This document shows positions 26,869-36,188 of a stretch of 40,256 nucleotides of DNA, one piece after another. The position numbers and the translations under genes were made by a program. The notes beneath the pieces are model-generated. The model searched no databases. It was not told the origin of the DNA and worked only from the letters and a program-made list of their open reading frames with translations. The number at the start of each line of letters is the position of its first letter. Within the stretch, counting starts at the first letter, position 1. Source of the stretch: an uncultured Odoribacter sp. (GTDB lineage Bacteria; Bacteroidota; Bacteroidia; Bacteroidales; Marinifilaceae); assembly GCA_905193145.1 (NCBI GenBank), contig CAJJNP010000006.1:1-40256 (forward strand), read 5' to 3'.

Positions 26869-28071
26869 TCACAACTTAAACTGGTCCGAAGGATACTGGA
26901 AAATTCTTAGATTAAACAAAGGCAATACAGCAAACAGATGGTCAAATAAATCAGACTGCACCTTTTCATATTCAACCCAAGCCTGCCGCGCAGAAAAACA
27001 ATAAATTTCCAAAGGCACACCTGTTGGGCCAGGTTGCAACTGACGAACCATATGCGTCATATCTTGTGCAATGTCTGGATTTTGAGCTATCCACGCTTCC
27101 ATATACTCTCGAAAAATACCGATATTGGTCAACTGCTGCTTATCTAAAGGTGTCTCCAAAACATTATTCTTCCGCTCCAGCTCACTCAACTTAGATTTTA
27201 TATACTCCTTTAATAAATTCGACTTTTTCAACGCTTCCAATTCACCATCACTCAAATAATGAACAGATTGAACATCAATATTAACCGAACGTTTTATCCG
27301 TCTTCCATTCGACTCCTGCATTCCCCTCCAATTCGTAAACGACTCAGACACCATTTTATAAGTTGGAATTGTAGATATCGTCTTATCCCAATTCTGCACC
27401 TTAACCGTTGTCAAACTTATCTCTCTCACCTCGCCGTCAGCATTCGCAGAAGGCATAACAATCCAGTCCCCTATCGTCACCATTTTATTAACAATCAACT
27501 GGACTCCGGCAACAAAGCCCAATATTGCATCCTTAAATATCAACATCAGAACTGCAGCAAAAGCACTAAGCCCCACCAACAGACTCTGTGGATCTTTATC
27601 CAAGATGATGCTAAACGAAATAATAAATACAACACTATATACAAATATTTTAATTACCTGTACAAACACTTTAATAGGACGATTCTTAGACACCGGGTAA
27701 CTGTCATATATCCGATTTGCCCCATCCAACACGGCAGATATCAGAAGAGCAACCGCCAATGCACTCCAAATATTAATCACTTTATAAAACAAAGCACCAT
27801 ACACCCAACCGAACAAATCCGAAACAACCCTGACAACAATCGGCACCACCAACAAGGCAAAATAATTAAAAAAACGCCTGTCAAACATATAATCATCCCA
27901 ATGAGTAGAGGTCTTTCCCGCCAAATGGACAATCACCTTGGATAACCATTTTTTAGCCACCCAATACACAATCCATGCTATCAGACCCATCACAAGCAAA
28001 CGTCCACCAGACGTCAAAACATCCGACACCCAAGCCGTGCGAACGCCCAAATACTGCAGAACTTCATTCAT
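26869..28071 (-). CDS. Mechanosensitive channel of MscS family (YbdG/MscM-like)
   Basis: This inner-membrane channel probably opens under membrane tension and relieves hypo-osmotic shock. About five hydrophobic segments fill the first 190 residues, followed by the pore-lining and beta-domain region (FVAGVQLIVNKMVTIGDWIVMP) and an MscS-type cytoplasmic domain. The C-terminal part (NWRGMQESNGRRIKRSVNI and later segments) is like E. coli YbdG. The start at 28071 (MNEVLQYLG, 400 residues) is preferred: a GGAG lies a few bases before it. An upstream ATG at 28140 lies before the predicted -7 box. It shares orientation with mraZ but a 208-base gap separates them. Confidence 0.88.
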   Translation of the reverse strand: MNEVLQYLGVRTAWVSDVLTSGGRLLVMGLIAWIVYWVAKKWLSKVIVHLAGKTSTHWDDYMFDRRFFNYFALLVVPIVVRVVSDLFGWVYGALFYKVINIWSALAVALLISAVLDGANRIYDSYPVSKNRPIKVFVQVIKIFVYSVVFIISFSIILDKDPQSLLVGLSAFAAVLMLIFKDAILGFVAGVQLIVNKMVTIGDWIVMPSANADGEVREISLTTVKVQNWDKTISTIPTYKMVSESFTNWRGMQESNGRRIKRSVNIDVQSVHYLSDGELEALKKSNLLKEYIKSKLSELERKNNVLETPLDKQQLTNIGIFREYMEAWIAQNPDIAQDMTHMVRQLQPGPTGVPLEIYCFSARQAWVEYEKVQSDLFDHLFAVLPLFNLRIFQYPSDQFKL

Positions 28072-28116
28072 ATTTACATCTCCCATAACCCTTAGTTTAA
28101 TATCATTAGTACAACA

Positions 28117-28124
28117 CAAATATA
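28117..28124 (-). promoter_or_regulatory. -7 box of the MscS-like gene
   Basis: On the minus strand the sequence is TATATTTG, a full match to TAnnTTTG, about 46 bases before the preferred start codon. No -33 TTG is seen at the proper distance, so this is a partial promoter match. Confidence 0.4.
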
Positions 28125-28178
28125 CTACATAAAAAAGCATTTTATATTACAGACAGCACAGGATATCAAAAAAAAAGG

Positions 28179-28186
28179 TACTTTTG
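28179..28186 (+). promoter_or_regulatory. -7 box of the Yip1-like gene
   Basis: TACTTTTG matches TAnnTTTG exactly and ends only six bases before the ATG at 28193. Transcription from it would begin at or next to the start codon, giving a leaderless or nearly leaderless mRNA. No -33 element is evident. Confidence 0.45.
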
Positions 28187-28192
28187 CACACA

Positions 28193-28768
28193 ATGAAAAT
28201 TCAACATAGAAACATATACAAGCTCACACAAGGAATGATTTTCGCCCCATCCCAATGCTGGCGTGAAATTCAGAACAAACACACTGATACAAAGGCTATC
28301 ACACGCAATTACTTTGTACCGGTTATTACTTTATGCTCGATCCTCTATTTTCCTATCAATCTATTGAACAACCCACTGCTACAAGCCTTCGGACTAGCTA
28401 TTATAAACTTTGCATCCTCTATAATAGGTCTCAGACTTGCCTATTGGCTTATCCGGGAATTTTTATGCAACAAACTAAACTGCCATGCTGCAACAGCCTT
28501 CAATCTCACCATCTACAGTGCGACGGTCTTTTTATTATTCCACAGTTTGGGAGCAGCATTCGGCAACTTATTTATAGGACAACTATTGACTCTTTGCAGC
28601 TTTATTTTTATCCGGACATTATATAATGGAATCAATACATTGCTTGACATCCCTACAAATCAAAAAACGAACACATTGATTATAGCCTCTTTAGCAATCA
28701 TCTGTTTTCCCATCATTATATCTAAACTACTAATGATCATCTTCCGGATTTCGGCAATTAATGTATAA
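28193..28768 (+). CDS. Yip1/DUF1282-like multi-pass membrane protein
   Basis: This 191-residue protein starts with a short amphipathic part containing the typical GMIFAPSQCWREI motif (about 14-26). Roughly five hydrophobic segments follow, ending near the C-terminus. This pattern fits bacterial Yip1-domain proteins, for which no clear function is known. The ATG at 28193 is preferred over the TTG at 28184, since the latter lies inside the predicted -7 box. It lies 15 bases before smpB, so the two are probably co-transcribed. Confidence 0.7.
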   Translation: MKIQHRNIYKLTQGMIFAPSQCWREIQNKHTDTKAITRNYFVPVITLCSILYFPINLLNNPLLQAFGLAIINFASSIIGLRLAYWLIREFLCNKLNCHAATAFNLTIYSATVFLLFHSLGAAFGNLFIGQLLTLCSFIFIRTLYNGINTLLDIPTNQKTNTLIIASLAIICFPIIISKLLMIIFRISAINV

Positions 28769-28783
28769 AAAAAACGAGAAACT

Positions 28784-29233
28784 ATGGCAAACGATATAAA
28801 CATAAGAAACCGCCGTGCATCCTTCGATTATGAATTTCTTGAAGAATATACCGCCGGTATCGTACTGACAGGGACTGAAATAAAATCAATCCGGGCAGGC
28901 AAAGCCAGTCTGGTCGATTCTTATTGCTATTTCCACCGTGGAGAATTATGGGTGAAAGGCATGAATATTTCGGAATATAAATTAGGCACTTACTATAATC
29001 ACGAGGAAAAACGTGAAAGAAAACTTCTTTTGACACACAAAGAACTTGTTAAATTAGAACGAAAAGTCAAAGAATCCGGTCTGACGATTGTACCGGTCAG
29101 AGTATTTCTTAATGAAAAAGGTTACGCCAAGATGCGCATAGCCTTAGCAAAAGGTAAAAAAGAATATGACAAACGAGAATCTCTAAAACTAAAGGATGCC
29201 AAAAAAGACATGGATCGTGCCATGAAAAGATAA
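28784..29233 (+). CDS. smpB: SsrA-binding protein SmpB
   Basis: SmpB binds tmRNA and brings it to stalled ribosomes for trans-translation. Conserved parts are the N-terminal [29 protein letters not shown], typical of the beta-barrel, the KLLLTHKEL segment, and the basic C-terminal helix [23 protein letters not shown] that enters the decoding centre. Length (149) is normal. The ssrA (tmRNA) gene itself is not seen in this window. Confidence 0.97.
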   Translation: MANDINIRNRRASFDYEFLEEYTAGIVLTGTEIKSIRAGKASLVDSYCYFHRGELWVKGMNISEYKLGTYYNHEEKRERKLLLTHKELVKLERKVKESGLTIVPVRVFLNEKGYAKMRIALAKGKKEYDKRESLKLKDAKKDMDRAMKR

Positions 29234-29244
29234 ATGCAAAAATT

Positions 29245-29274
29245 TTCAGATTATAGGTAAATTAATTACCTTCG
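29245..29274 (+). promoter_or_regulatory. Promoter of the CoA-transferase gene
   Basis: TTC at 29245-29247, 19 bases, then TACCTTCG at 29267-29274. Each element differs by one base from the Bacteroidetes consensus and the spacing is exact. It places the start of transcription near 29281, before the ATG at 29317 but at the TTG that would open a longer frame. Confidence 0.4.
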
Positions 29275-29316
29275 CATTGTTTGTACAGTACAGATTTTAA
29301 ACTAAATAAAACAGAA

Positions 29317-30624
29317 ATGTATAACGGAATAAAAACAGTATCATTTGAAGAAGCTGTGAAAGCCGTGAAATCGGGAGACCGTATTCACATTCATAGCGTA
29401 GCTTGCGCCCCCCAGGGACTGATTCAAGCACTTTGCGAGCGTGGTCGTGCCGGAGAATTGAAAGATGTTAAATTACAACACCTCCACACAGAAGGAAGTG
29501 CTCCTTATGCAGCACAAGAATTTGAAGGAATTTTCCAACTGGAATCATTCTTCGTTGGCCACAATGTACGTAAAGAGACTCAAGAAGGTTGGGCAGACTA
29601 TATTCCTGTGCACTTGAGCGAGACACAGAAGATGATTCGCACCGGTGTTACTCCTGTTGATGTAGCCATGATTCAAGTATGTCCGCCGGACAAACACGGA
29701 TATGTATCAATGGGAACCTCTGTAGACGCAACTTTAGCAGCTGTACAGAATGCCAAAACAGTTATCGCTGTTATCAACCCGAATGTTCCACGTGCATGGG
29801 GAGATGCCATCATCAAACTATCGGATATTGATATCTTCTGCGAAGATAATACTCCTTTGATTGAAGCAAAACCGGCCCAACCGTCAGAACAGGATATCCA
29901 GATCGGTAAAAACTGTGCTGCCCTTATTGAGGACGGAGCTTGTTTGCAAATGGGTATCGGAGCTATTCCTAATGCAGTGTTATCTCAATTGGGTAACCAC
30001 AAAAACCTGGGTATCCACACAGAGATGTTTGCTGACGGAGTACTTCCTCTTTATTATAAAGGCGTCATCAACAACCTCAACAAGAAATTTGACAAAGGTA
30101 AAATCGTATCAACCTTCTTGATGGGTTCTAAAGAAGTTTATGACTTTATTGATGACAACCCAGCAGTAGCCATGATGGATGTCGGTTATACCAATGATCC
30201 GTTCATCATTGCACAACAGCCTAAAATGACAGCTATTAACTCTGCTCTTTCCATCGACTTGACCGGACAGGTAAATGCAGATTCTTTAGGATGTAAATTC
30301 TATAGCGGTTGCGGTGGACAGTTAGACTTCATCCGTGGAGCTGCAGCCAGCGAAGGCGGAAAACCAATCATCGCTATGCCAGCAGTGACAGCTAAAGGTA
30401 TCAGCAAAATCAGTTCTACCCTCATGACCGGAGCCGGTGTTGTTACCACTCGCTTTGATGTTCACTATGTAGTAACTGAATTCGGAGCTGTTGACTTATA
30501 TGGCAAAACACTGCAAGAACGTGCAAAAGCATTGATTTCCATTGCAGCACCTCAGTGCCGCGAAGAATTGGACAAAGCTGCTTTTGAACGCTTCGGAAGC
30601 CACTTCCATTTCGTAAAGAAATAA
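29317..30624 (+). CDS. Acetyl-CoA hydrolase/CoA-transferase family (4-hydroxybutyrate or butyrate CoA-transferase type)
   Basis: This cytoplasmic class I-type CoA-transferase exchanges CoA between acyl-CoA and a short-chain acid, usually acetate. Visible motifs are the CoA-loop GIGAIPNAVL (225-234 if counted from an upstream TTG) and HTEMFADGV with the likely catalytic Glu (residue 236 from this ATG, close to Glu238 reported for the Clostridium aminobutyricum enzyme). The 435-residue length fits this family. The start ATG is preferred over the TTG at 29281, which coincides with the predicted transcription start. Likely substrates are 4-hydroxybutyrate, butyrate or propionate; sequence reading alone does not choose. 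It is a one-gene unit ending at a terminator. Confidence 0.85.
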   Translation: MYNGIKTVSFEEAVKAVKSGDRIHIHSVACAPQGLIQALCERGRAGELKDVKLQHLHTEGSAPYAAQEFEGIFQLESFFVGHNVRKETQEGWADYIPVHLSETQKMIRTGVTPVDVAMIQVCPPDKHGYVSMGTSVDATLAAVQNAKTVIAVINPNVPRAWGDAIIKLSDIDIFCEDNTPLIEAKPAQPSEQDIQIGKNCAALIEDGACLQMGIGAIPNAVLSQLGNHKNLGIHTEMFADGVLPLYYKGVINNLNKKFDKGKIVSTFLMGSKEVYDFIDDNPAVAMMDVGYTNDPFIIAQQPKMTAINSALSIDLTGQVNADSLGCKFYSGCGGQLDFIRGAAASEGGKPIIAMPAVTAKGISKISSTLMTGAGVVTTRFDVHYVVTEFGAVDLYGKTLQERAKALISIAAPQCREELDKAAFERFGSHFHFVKK

Positions 30625-30637
30625 TTTAAAAAAAAAC

Positions 30638-30670
30638 GATTAGCGGGCTCTGTCCCGCTAATCTTCTTAT
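30638..30670 (+). terminator. Terminator after the CoA-transferase gene
   Basis: GATTAGCGGG and CCCGCTAATC form a perfect 10-base stem with a CTCTGT loop, followed by TTCTTATT. A run of A residues precedes the stem. The T tract is modest, but stem quality and position 14 bases after the stop support termination. Confidence 0.8.
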
Positions 30671-30698
30671 TAACCAAAGCTCTTCAAACTCTTCCCCA

Positions 30699-32051
30699 AT
30701 GAATTGGAATCAATTAATATCAACGCACCGCTATCATCCGGGAAACATCACCTCATTATTCCACTCGCATGATCGATCTCAATTTCAAAGAGATTATGAC
30801 CGTCTGATATTTTCATCACCATTCCGCCGTTTACAAAACAAGACACAAGTATTTCCTTTACCAGGTAATATATTTGTACACAACAGACTGACACATAGCC
30901 TTGAAGTTGCCAGTGTCGGACGTTCATTGGGAAATAAGATAAGTCAGTTTCTCAAACAAAAACATGTCAATTTAGAGAATCCGGAATTACTGGAAGAGAT
31001 TGGTACCATTGTCAGCACGGGCTGTTTGGCACACGACTTGGGAAATCCTCCTTTCGGTCATTCAGGAGAAGAAGCCATTTCCTATTTCTTCAGTGAAGGA
31101 GAAGGCAACTACTTAAAAAAACTCCTTTCAGATGAAGAATGGAACGATTTATGTCACTTTGAAGGAAATGCCAACACATTCCGATTGCTCACTCATAGTT
31201 TCAACGGACGTCGTCCCGGAGGCTATACAATGACTTATACAACGCTTGCATCTATCGTTAAATATCCCCATGAATCCACCAAGGCAAATCCAAAAGGATT
31301 TAAATACGGATTTTTTCAAAGTGAAAAAGATATATACAAACTCGTTGCCGAAGTATTAGGCATTAAACAGTTGAATGATCATCCCTTGCAATATGCCCGT
31401 CATCCTTTAGTATACTTGGTTGAAGCAGCCGATGATATCTGCTACCAGATCATGGACATAGAAGATTCTCACAAACTACGAATCTTGTCCTATGATGAAA
31501 CAGTAAACATCTTGGAAAGTTTCTATGATAAAAGCCTTGACAAAGAAGATCTGAAAATTATCAACAAAACTTTTAAAACAGTCACTGACAAAAACGAACG
31601 GATTGCGTTTTTACGCGCAGGCATCATCAACAAACTGATCAACGCATGTACGGATGTTTTTATCAACAATTATGATGATATCATGGAAGGGCAATTTAAC
31701 AATGCTCTCATAAAACAAGTTGAAGGAACAAACAAAACGGCTTATGAAGCCTGTACGAAGCTTGCATACGAACGCATTTACCACACCGGTATTGTCACTC
31801 AAATTCAAATTGCAGGTTTTAAGATACTGGGCACAATCCTAAAAGAATATACAGATGCAGTCCTAAAGCCGGAAACCTACTATGCACGCAACTTGTTATC
31901 CATCATGCCTGAACAATACAAAGTGGGCAAAGACGACTCCATGTACACAAAAATACAAACAGTAGTAGATTATGTATCCGGTATGACAGACTCCTATGCA
32001 CTGAATCTTTATAGAAAAATCAAAGGAATTGACTTACCGGAAATACGATAA
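30699..32051 (+). CDS. dgt: Deoxyguanosinetriphosphate triphosphohydrolase-like protein
   Basis: This HD-domain enzyme hydrolyses dNTPs to deoxynucleoside and triphosphate, affecting dNTP pools. The metal site is visible: LTHS (His66), CLAHDLGNPPFGH (His112, Asp113) and VEAADDICYQ (about Asp245). The opening part (RDYDRLIFSSPFRRLQNKTQVFPL) is typical of dGTPases. Length (450) is normal. It converges with the transglycosylase gene: only three bases lie between the two stop codons and I see no terminator hairpin between them. Confidence 0.94.
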   Translation: MNWNQLISTHRYHPGNITSLFHSHDRSQFQRDYDRLIFSSPFRRLQNKTQVFPLPGNIFVHNRLTHSLEVASVGRSLGNKISQFLKQKHVNLENPELLEEIGTIVSTGCLAHDLGNPPFGHSGEEAISYFFSEGEGNYLKKLLSDEEWNDLCHFEGNANTFRLLTHSFNGRRPGGYTMTYTTLASIVKYPHESTKANPKGFKYGFFQSEKDIYKLVAEVLGIKQLNDHPLQYARHPLVYLVEAADDICYQIMDIEDSHKLRILSYDETVNILESFYDKSLDKEDLKIINKTFKTVTDKNERIAFLRAGIINKLINACTDVFINNYDDIMEGQFNNALIKQVEGTNKTAYEACTKLAYERIYHTGIVTQIQIAGFKILGTILKEYTDAVLKPETYYARNLLSIMPEQYKVGKDDSMYTKIQTVVDYVSGMTDSYALNLYRKIKGIDLPEIR

Positions 32052-32054
32052 ACT

Positions 32055-33614
32055 TTAAATCTTTATCTTCAACTTTTGTCCCGGTTTGATTTTCCGGACA
32101 TCAGCATCCGACAAACCATTCCATCTCATAATATCCCGATTGGAAACACCGGGATATTTCTTGGCTATTGTCCACAGATTCTCACCATTTTTCACCGTAT
32201 AAACGACATACTCACCATCAATAGTGGCAGCCTTCGGTGCAGAAGCCGTATTGTTCACCTTACCGGTATAATTAGCCTTACCTTTATATTGGGCCAATTT
32301 CTTTTCAGGGACATAAATCACCAATTTCTGTCCCTGACGGATAGTCATCCGCCGATTCAAATTATTCCAATATTTCAAATCAGACAGACGCACATTAAAT
32401 TTCATTGCAATACCACCCGGTACATCACCGGCTTTTACTGTATACACCAAACGGGCCTTACCCTCCTGTCCCAGATTAGGCGCATGCACTTTAATTCTTG
32501 CTTTCGGATCCGCTGTTCTGTCATTATCATTAAAATACTTCGAACGGTTGCACGCAAAAATAGAATCTTGATTATCTATAAATCCCCCTACATATTCATA
32601 AGGCAATCTCAATGCATACGACTTACCAAAACCTCCCGGAATCACATCGGCCCGATATTGAGGGTTCAAATCCCTCAACTCTTCAAGCGACAAATCCAAC
32701 TTAGCAGCAATCTGTTCGAAATGCAACCCGTCTGCCACCATGATACTGTCGCACATAGGAGGCAAGCTTTGCTGTAACGGCTGGATACCATGCTCCTCAT
32801 AATAGTTGAACACATAATTGGCTGCAATAAAAGCCGGCACATACCCACGAGTTTCCCGAGGCAAGTTATAATAAATATCCCAATAATTTTTCTTTCCTCC
32901 CGAACGTCGGATTGCCTTATTTACATTGCCAGGACCACAATTATATGCCGCAATCACTAAAATCCAATCTTCGTAAATCGCATACAAGTCATTCAAATAG
33001 CGTACAGCAGCCTGGGTAGCCAAATACGGATCCCGACGTGCATCAACAAAAGAATTGATTTCCAATTTATACATCTTTCCGGTAGAATACATAAACTGCC
33101 ACAATCCACACGCCCCGACCCGCGACAGAGCTCGTGGATTCAAAGCACTTTCAATAACCGGCAAATATTTTAACTCCAAAGGCATACATTCAGCATCCAA
33201 AGCCTCCTCAAAAATTGGAAAATAATATTCACCCAGCCCCAACATATTGGCCACTTGCAAACGTCTCTTGACTGTATACAACTCTATGTAATTCCGCACA
33301 ATATCGTTAAAAGACAATGGAATTGCCGATTGTAATGAATCCAGACGGGCCAAATATAAAGAATCGCTACAAACAATGGCACCAGTCGTATTTGCCATTG
33401 CCAACGAATCCACATACTCCAATTTTATCCGTTTGTCTGCATGCCAGCTTTTATAATAATAATCCAACCGGTCTATGAACGATTGAGGGATTGAATCTTC
33501 CAACACAACTTGCCTGTCTTCATTAAACGAAGCCAAGGTATCTTTAACTGTCATAACAGAGCTTCCCCATACTCCCTCCAGAAGCATCGATGCCATCAAT
33601 AAAAACTGAATCAT
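32055..33614 (-). CDS. mltD: LysM-containing lytic transglycosylase (MltD-like)
   Basis: This periplasmic enzyme cleaves glycan strands of peptidoglycan to 1,6-anhydro-MurNAc ends. An N-terminal hydrophobic stretch (1-20) may be a signal peptide. The SLT domain spans about 135-265, with catalytic Glu155 in VIESALNP, then GACGLWQFM and AAYNCGPGNV. Two clear LysM repeats (about 390-435 and 470-519) bind peptidoglycan, and a weaker LysM-like stretch lies at about 294-338. It is the last gene of a parA-parB-DUF5683-mltD series, an order often seen in Bacteroidetes. Confidence 0.92.
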   Translation of the reverse strand: MIQFLLMASMLLEGVWGSSVMTVKDTLASFNEDRQVVLEDSIPQSFIDRLDYYYKSWHADKRIKLEYVDSLAMANTTGAIVCSDSLYLARLDSLQSAIPLSFNDIVRNYIELYTVKRRLQVANMLGLGEYYFPIFEEALDAECMPLELKYLPVIESALNPRALSRVGACGLWQFMYSTGKMYKLEINSFVDARRDPYLATQAAVRYLNDLYAIYEDWILVIAAYNCGPGNVNKAIRRSGGKKNYWDIYYNLPRETRGYVPAFIAANYVFNYYEEHGIQPLQQSLPPMCDSIMVADGLHFEQIAAKLDLSLEELRDLNPQYRADVIPGGFGKSYALRLPYEYVGGFIDNQDSIFACNRSKYFNDNDRTADPKARIKVHAPNLGQEGKARLVYTVKAGDVPGGIAMKFNVRLSDLKYWNNLNRRMTIRQGQKLVIYVPEKKLAQYKGKANYTGKVNNTASAPKAATIDGEYVVYTVKNGENLWTIAKKYPGVSNRDIMRWNGLSDADVRKIKPGQKLKIKI

Positions 33615-33642
33615 CTTTTATTACCGGTTATAATTATTTTTT

Positions 33643-34311
33643 CTAAAAATTCAAAGTCAATGTCAAGCCTAACGAACCTCCACTAACCGGACTAAAACCG
33701 GCTGAAGGCTGCCAGTGCAGGCTTAACTTATCATCTATCTCAAAATCATAAAAATGCGCATATACCGTCGCATCTATAATATTGATAGCATAAATCGCAG
33801 CCATGACAATATAGCACAGGTCACGGTTGCGCTTGAAACTGGTCTTGCGATTGCTCAAAATATCACTAAACCATTTTTCCCTTTGGCTATTTCCCAATAC
33901 ATATTGCTGTACATCAAAACTCTTGGGAATCTTATCCCATGCAGGTCTATCCGGATAAGGCGTATCCGGATTTTTAGAAAGCTTATCCAAATGATTGACC
34001 CACTCTACATAAGCATCCCTATATTCCCTAAATCTTTTTTGATTCCAGATAATACCATACAAATCTGCTGCAATGCCACCATATAAAATAGGCACCTTCC
34101 ACCATTGTCCATTGTAAATCTGTCCGGAACCGGGCAAAATCATAGCCATAATCGTCGCTCTATGAGGAGAATGTGGCTTTTTTACAATGGATTCCATCAT
34201 TTTCAATGTATCTCCACCTATCTTTGGAGCAAGCGTATCACGGCCTCTTTCAGCAGCTTCCACCCCGAATACCAGCAATACTCCAATTAAGAAAACGACT
34301 ATTTTTTTCAT
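33643..34311 (-). CDS. DUF5683-family protein
   Basis: A 222-residue protein with an N-terminal signal peptide (about 1-19, ending near VEAA). A hydrophobic segment follows (ATIMAMILPGSGQIYNGQWWKVPILYGGIA), then the YGIIWNQKRFREYRDAY part and a second hydrophobic segment near 165-185. The C-terminus has a beta-strand-like end, LGLTLTLNF. This is the DUF5683 pattern; the biochemical role is unknown. Its start overlaps the parB stop by four bases (ATGA), so the two are translationally coupled, and it lies 28 bases before mltD. An envelope role is plausible. Confidence 0.8.
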   Translation of the reverse strand: MKKIVVFLIGVLLVFGVEAAERGRDTLAPKIGGDTLKMMESIVKKPHSPHRATIMAMILPGSGQIYNGQWWKVPILYGGIAADLYGIIWNQKRFREYRDAYVEWVNHLDKLSKNPDTPYPDRPAWDKIPKSFDVQQYVLGNSQREKWFSDILSNRKTSFKRNRDLCYIVMAAIYAINIIDATVYAHFYDFEIDDKLSLHWQPSAGFSPVSGGSLGLTLTLNF

Positions 34312-35204
34312 TCAATCTTATCCAACAGTCCGATAATTCGCTCCAATTCAGAATCAGACTTAAAACCTATAATAATTTTACCTCTTCCCTTATCATTTCG
34401 CTTCAACTCCACCTTCGAGCTAAAACGCTGAGACAAATGTTTCTGTAAATCTATATATTCTCCAATCTCATTGATTTTCTTTCTCTTTTTCTCTAAAGCA
34501 TCCTTCTGCTCTCCCTTGTGATTCGGATCTACAATTTCCCTGACAATCTCCTCCACTTTACGCACAGAAAAATCATACTCCAAAATCTGCTCAAAAATCA
34601 TTAACTGAGTTTCCGGATCATCCACGCCAAGAATAGCACGGGCATGTCCCATGGATATCTTCTTGTCACGCACGGCCAACTGAATTGGGGCCGGTAATTT
34701 CAACAAACGTAAATAATTGGCAATCGTAGCACGCTTCTTGCCCACCTTCTCACTCAACGCATCCTGAGTCAGATTACATTCGTCAATCAAACGGTTGTAA
34801 CTGATAGCCACTTCGATTGCATTCAAATCTTCACGCTGAATATTCTCAATCAAAGCCAATGCCAAAATATTCTCATCATCAGTTTTCCTGATATATGCCG
34901 GAATGGTTTTCAAACCGGCCATTTTCGAAGCTCGATAGCGACGTTCTCCGGCTACAATTTCATACTTGCCGTCCTCAACCAAACGCACAGTAATAGGCTG
35001 TACAATACCGATAGATTTGATAGAATCCGCCAACTCCTGCAACGCCTCCTCATCAAATTCTGTACGCGGCTGGAAAGGATTGGGACGGATATCATCCAGA
35101 CTCAATTCCTGCATCGCCGATACAACGACTTCACGCGCTTCCGGTTCGTTGGCAGCATCAATCAATGCACCCAAGCCCCGTCCTAACACATTCTTCTTAG
35201 CCAT
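34308..35204 (-). CDS. parB: Chromosome partitioning protein ParB
   Basis: ParB is a CTP-dependent clamp that loads at parS sites and spreads to help segregate the chromosome. It has the N-terminal LGRGLGALI motif (7-15) that stimulates ParA, the CTP-binding GERRYRA (86-92) and ENIQREDLN (120-128) motifs, a helix-turn-helix (about 146-169) and a C-terminal dimerisation part. Length (298) is typical. It lies 31 bases after parA. I found no perfect parS (TGTTTCACGTGAAACA) in the window. Confidence 0.96.
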   Translation of the reverse strand: MAKKNVLGRGLGALIDAANEPEAREVVVSAMQELSLDDIRPNPFQPRTEFDEEALQELADSIKSIGIVQPITVRLVEDGKYEIVAGERRYRASKMAGLKTIPAYIRKTDDENILALALIENIQREDLNAIEVAISYNRLIDECNLTQDALSEKVGKKRATIANYLRLLKLPAPIQLAVRDKKISMGHARAILGVDDPETQLMIFEQILEYDFSVRKVEEIVREIVDPNHKGEQKDALEKKRKKINEIGEYIDLQKHLSQRFSSKVELKRNDKGRGKIIIGFKSDSELERIIGLLDKIE

Positions 35205-35235
35205 ATATTTTTTCCCTCTATTTTATCCAACAATA

Positions 35236-36009
35236 TTATATACCGCTATTTCTTTTCAACAATTCATGTGCCAATGACATATAATCATCAGCACCACGGC
35301 TGTTGGCATCATACAAAATAGCCGGCTGTCCAAAACCAGGAGCTTCAGCCAACTTCGTATTACGGTTAACCAACGTCTTGAATACCATATCCTGGAAATT
35401 CCTTCTCACCTCTTCCACCACCTGATTAGACAGACGCAAACGTGCATCGTACATCGTCAACACAAACCCTTCAATTTCCAAATTTGGATTCAGACGTTTC
35501 TGTATCAATTTAATCGTACTCAACAATTTTCCCAAACCTTCCAATGCAAAATATTCGCATTGCACAGGAATAATCACCGAATCGGCTGCTGTCAATGAAT
35601 TGACCGTTATCAATCCCAACGAAGGAGAGCAGTCTATCAAGATATAGTCATACACATCTTTCACCTCATCCAACAACTTCTTCAATATCTTTTCACGTTC
35701 TGCCATATTCATCATATCCACTTCGGCTCCCACCAAATTTATATTAGACGGCAACACTGACAAATGCTCTATTTCCGTTGGCAAAATAGCTTCGCGGGCA
35801 GACAGACCTTCAACCAGACATTCATATATCGTCTTGTCTTCCAACTTTTGAACATCATGTCCCAACCCGGAGGAAGCATTCCCCTGAGGATCGGCATCTA
35901 CCAACAAAATTTTTTTATCTAAAACAGCTAAACTGGCTGCCAAATTAACCGAAGTTGTCGTCTTTCCAACACCACCTTTTTGATTAGCTATAGCAATTAT
36001 CTTAGACAT
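35236..36009 (-). CDS. parA: Chromosome partitioning ATPase ParA (Soj)
   Basis: ParA is a Walker-type ATPase that binds DNA nonspecifically and moves ParB-bound origins. The deviant Walker A motif KGGVGKTT (11-18), the VDADPQGNASSGLG segment (37-50) and ILIDCSPSLGLITVNSL are present. At 257 residues it lacks the N-terminal DNA-binding domain of plasmid type Ia ParA, which fits a chromosomal protein. A possible -7 box (TACTTTTA, minus strand 36043-36036) lies 27 bases before the start. Confidence 0.96.
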   Translation of the reverse strand: MSKIIAIANQKGGVGKTTTSVNLAASLAVLDKKILLVDADPQGNASSGLGHDVQKLEDKTIYECLVEGLSAREAILPTEIEHLSVLPSNINLVGAEVDMMNMAEREKILKKLLDEVKDVYDYILIDCSPSLGLITVNSLTAADSVIIPVQCEYFALEGLGKLLSTIKLIQKRLNPNLEIEGFVLTMYDARLRLSNQVVEEVRRNFQDMVFKTLVNRNTKLAEAPGFGQPAILYDANSRGADDYMSLAHELLKRNSGI

Positions 36010-36160
36010 AAATTCCCATTTTATGATATTTGTCGTAAAAGTACAATTAAAAAAAATATCTGCCCCTTTTTTATCCCTATTTTTAATAACAAAAACGCCT
36101 TTTTTACTAACAATTGGTTATTTCAACTTGAAATGCAACCAATTATCACTCTATTTCCCC

Positions 36161-36168
36161 TAACTTTG
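36161..36168 (+). promoter_or_regulatory. -7 box of the alkD-like gene
   Basis: TAACTTTG is an exact TAnnTTTG match, 20 bases before the ATG. No TTG lies at the expected distance upstream. The rest of the 179-base gap to parA is A/T-rich, with no other clear signal. Confidence 0.4.
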
Positions 36169-36188
36169 CAAAATAAAATCAAGCAAAT

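Noticed and set aside
27259..27945. 228-codon plus-strand open frame opposite the MscS-like gene
   Set aside because: It lies fully antisense to a well-supported membrane-channel gene, and its His/Arg/Asn-rich composition is that of a shadow frame.
32076..32777. 233-codon plus-strand open frame opposite mltD
   Set aside because: It is antisense to the LysM/SLT coding region, has no recognisable domain, and is explained by the codon use of the real gene.
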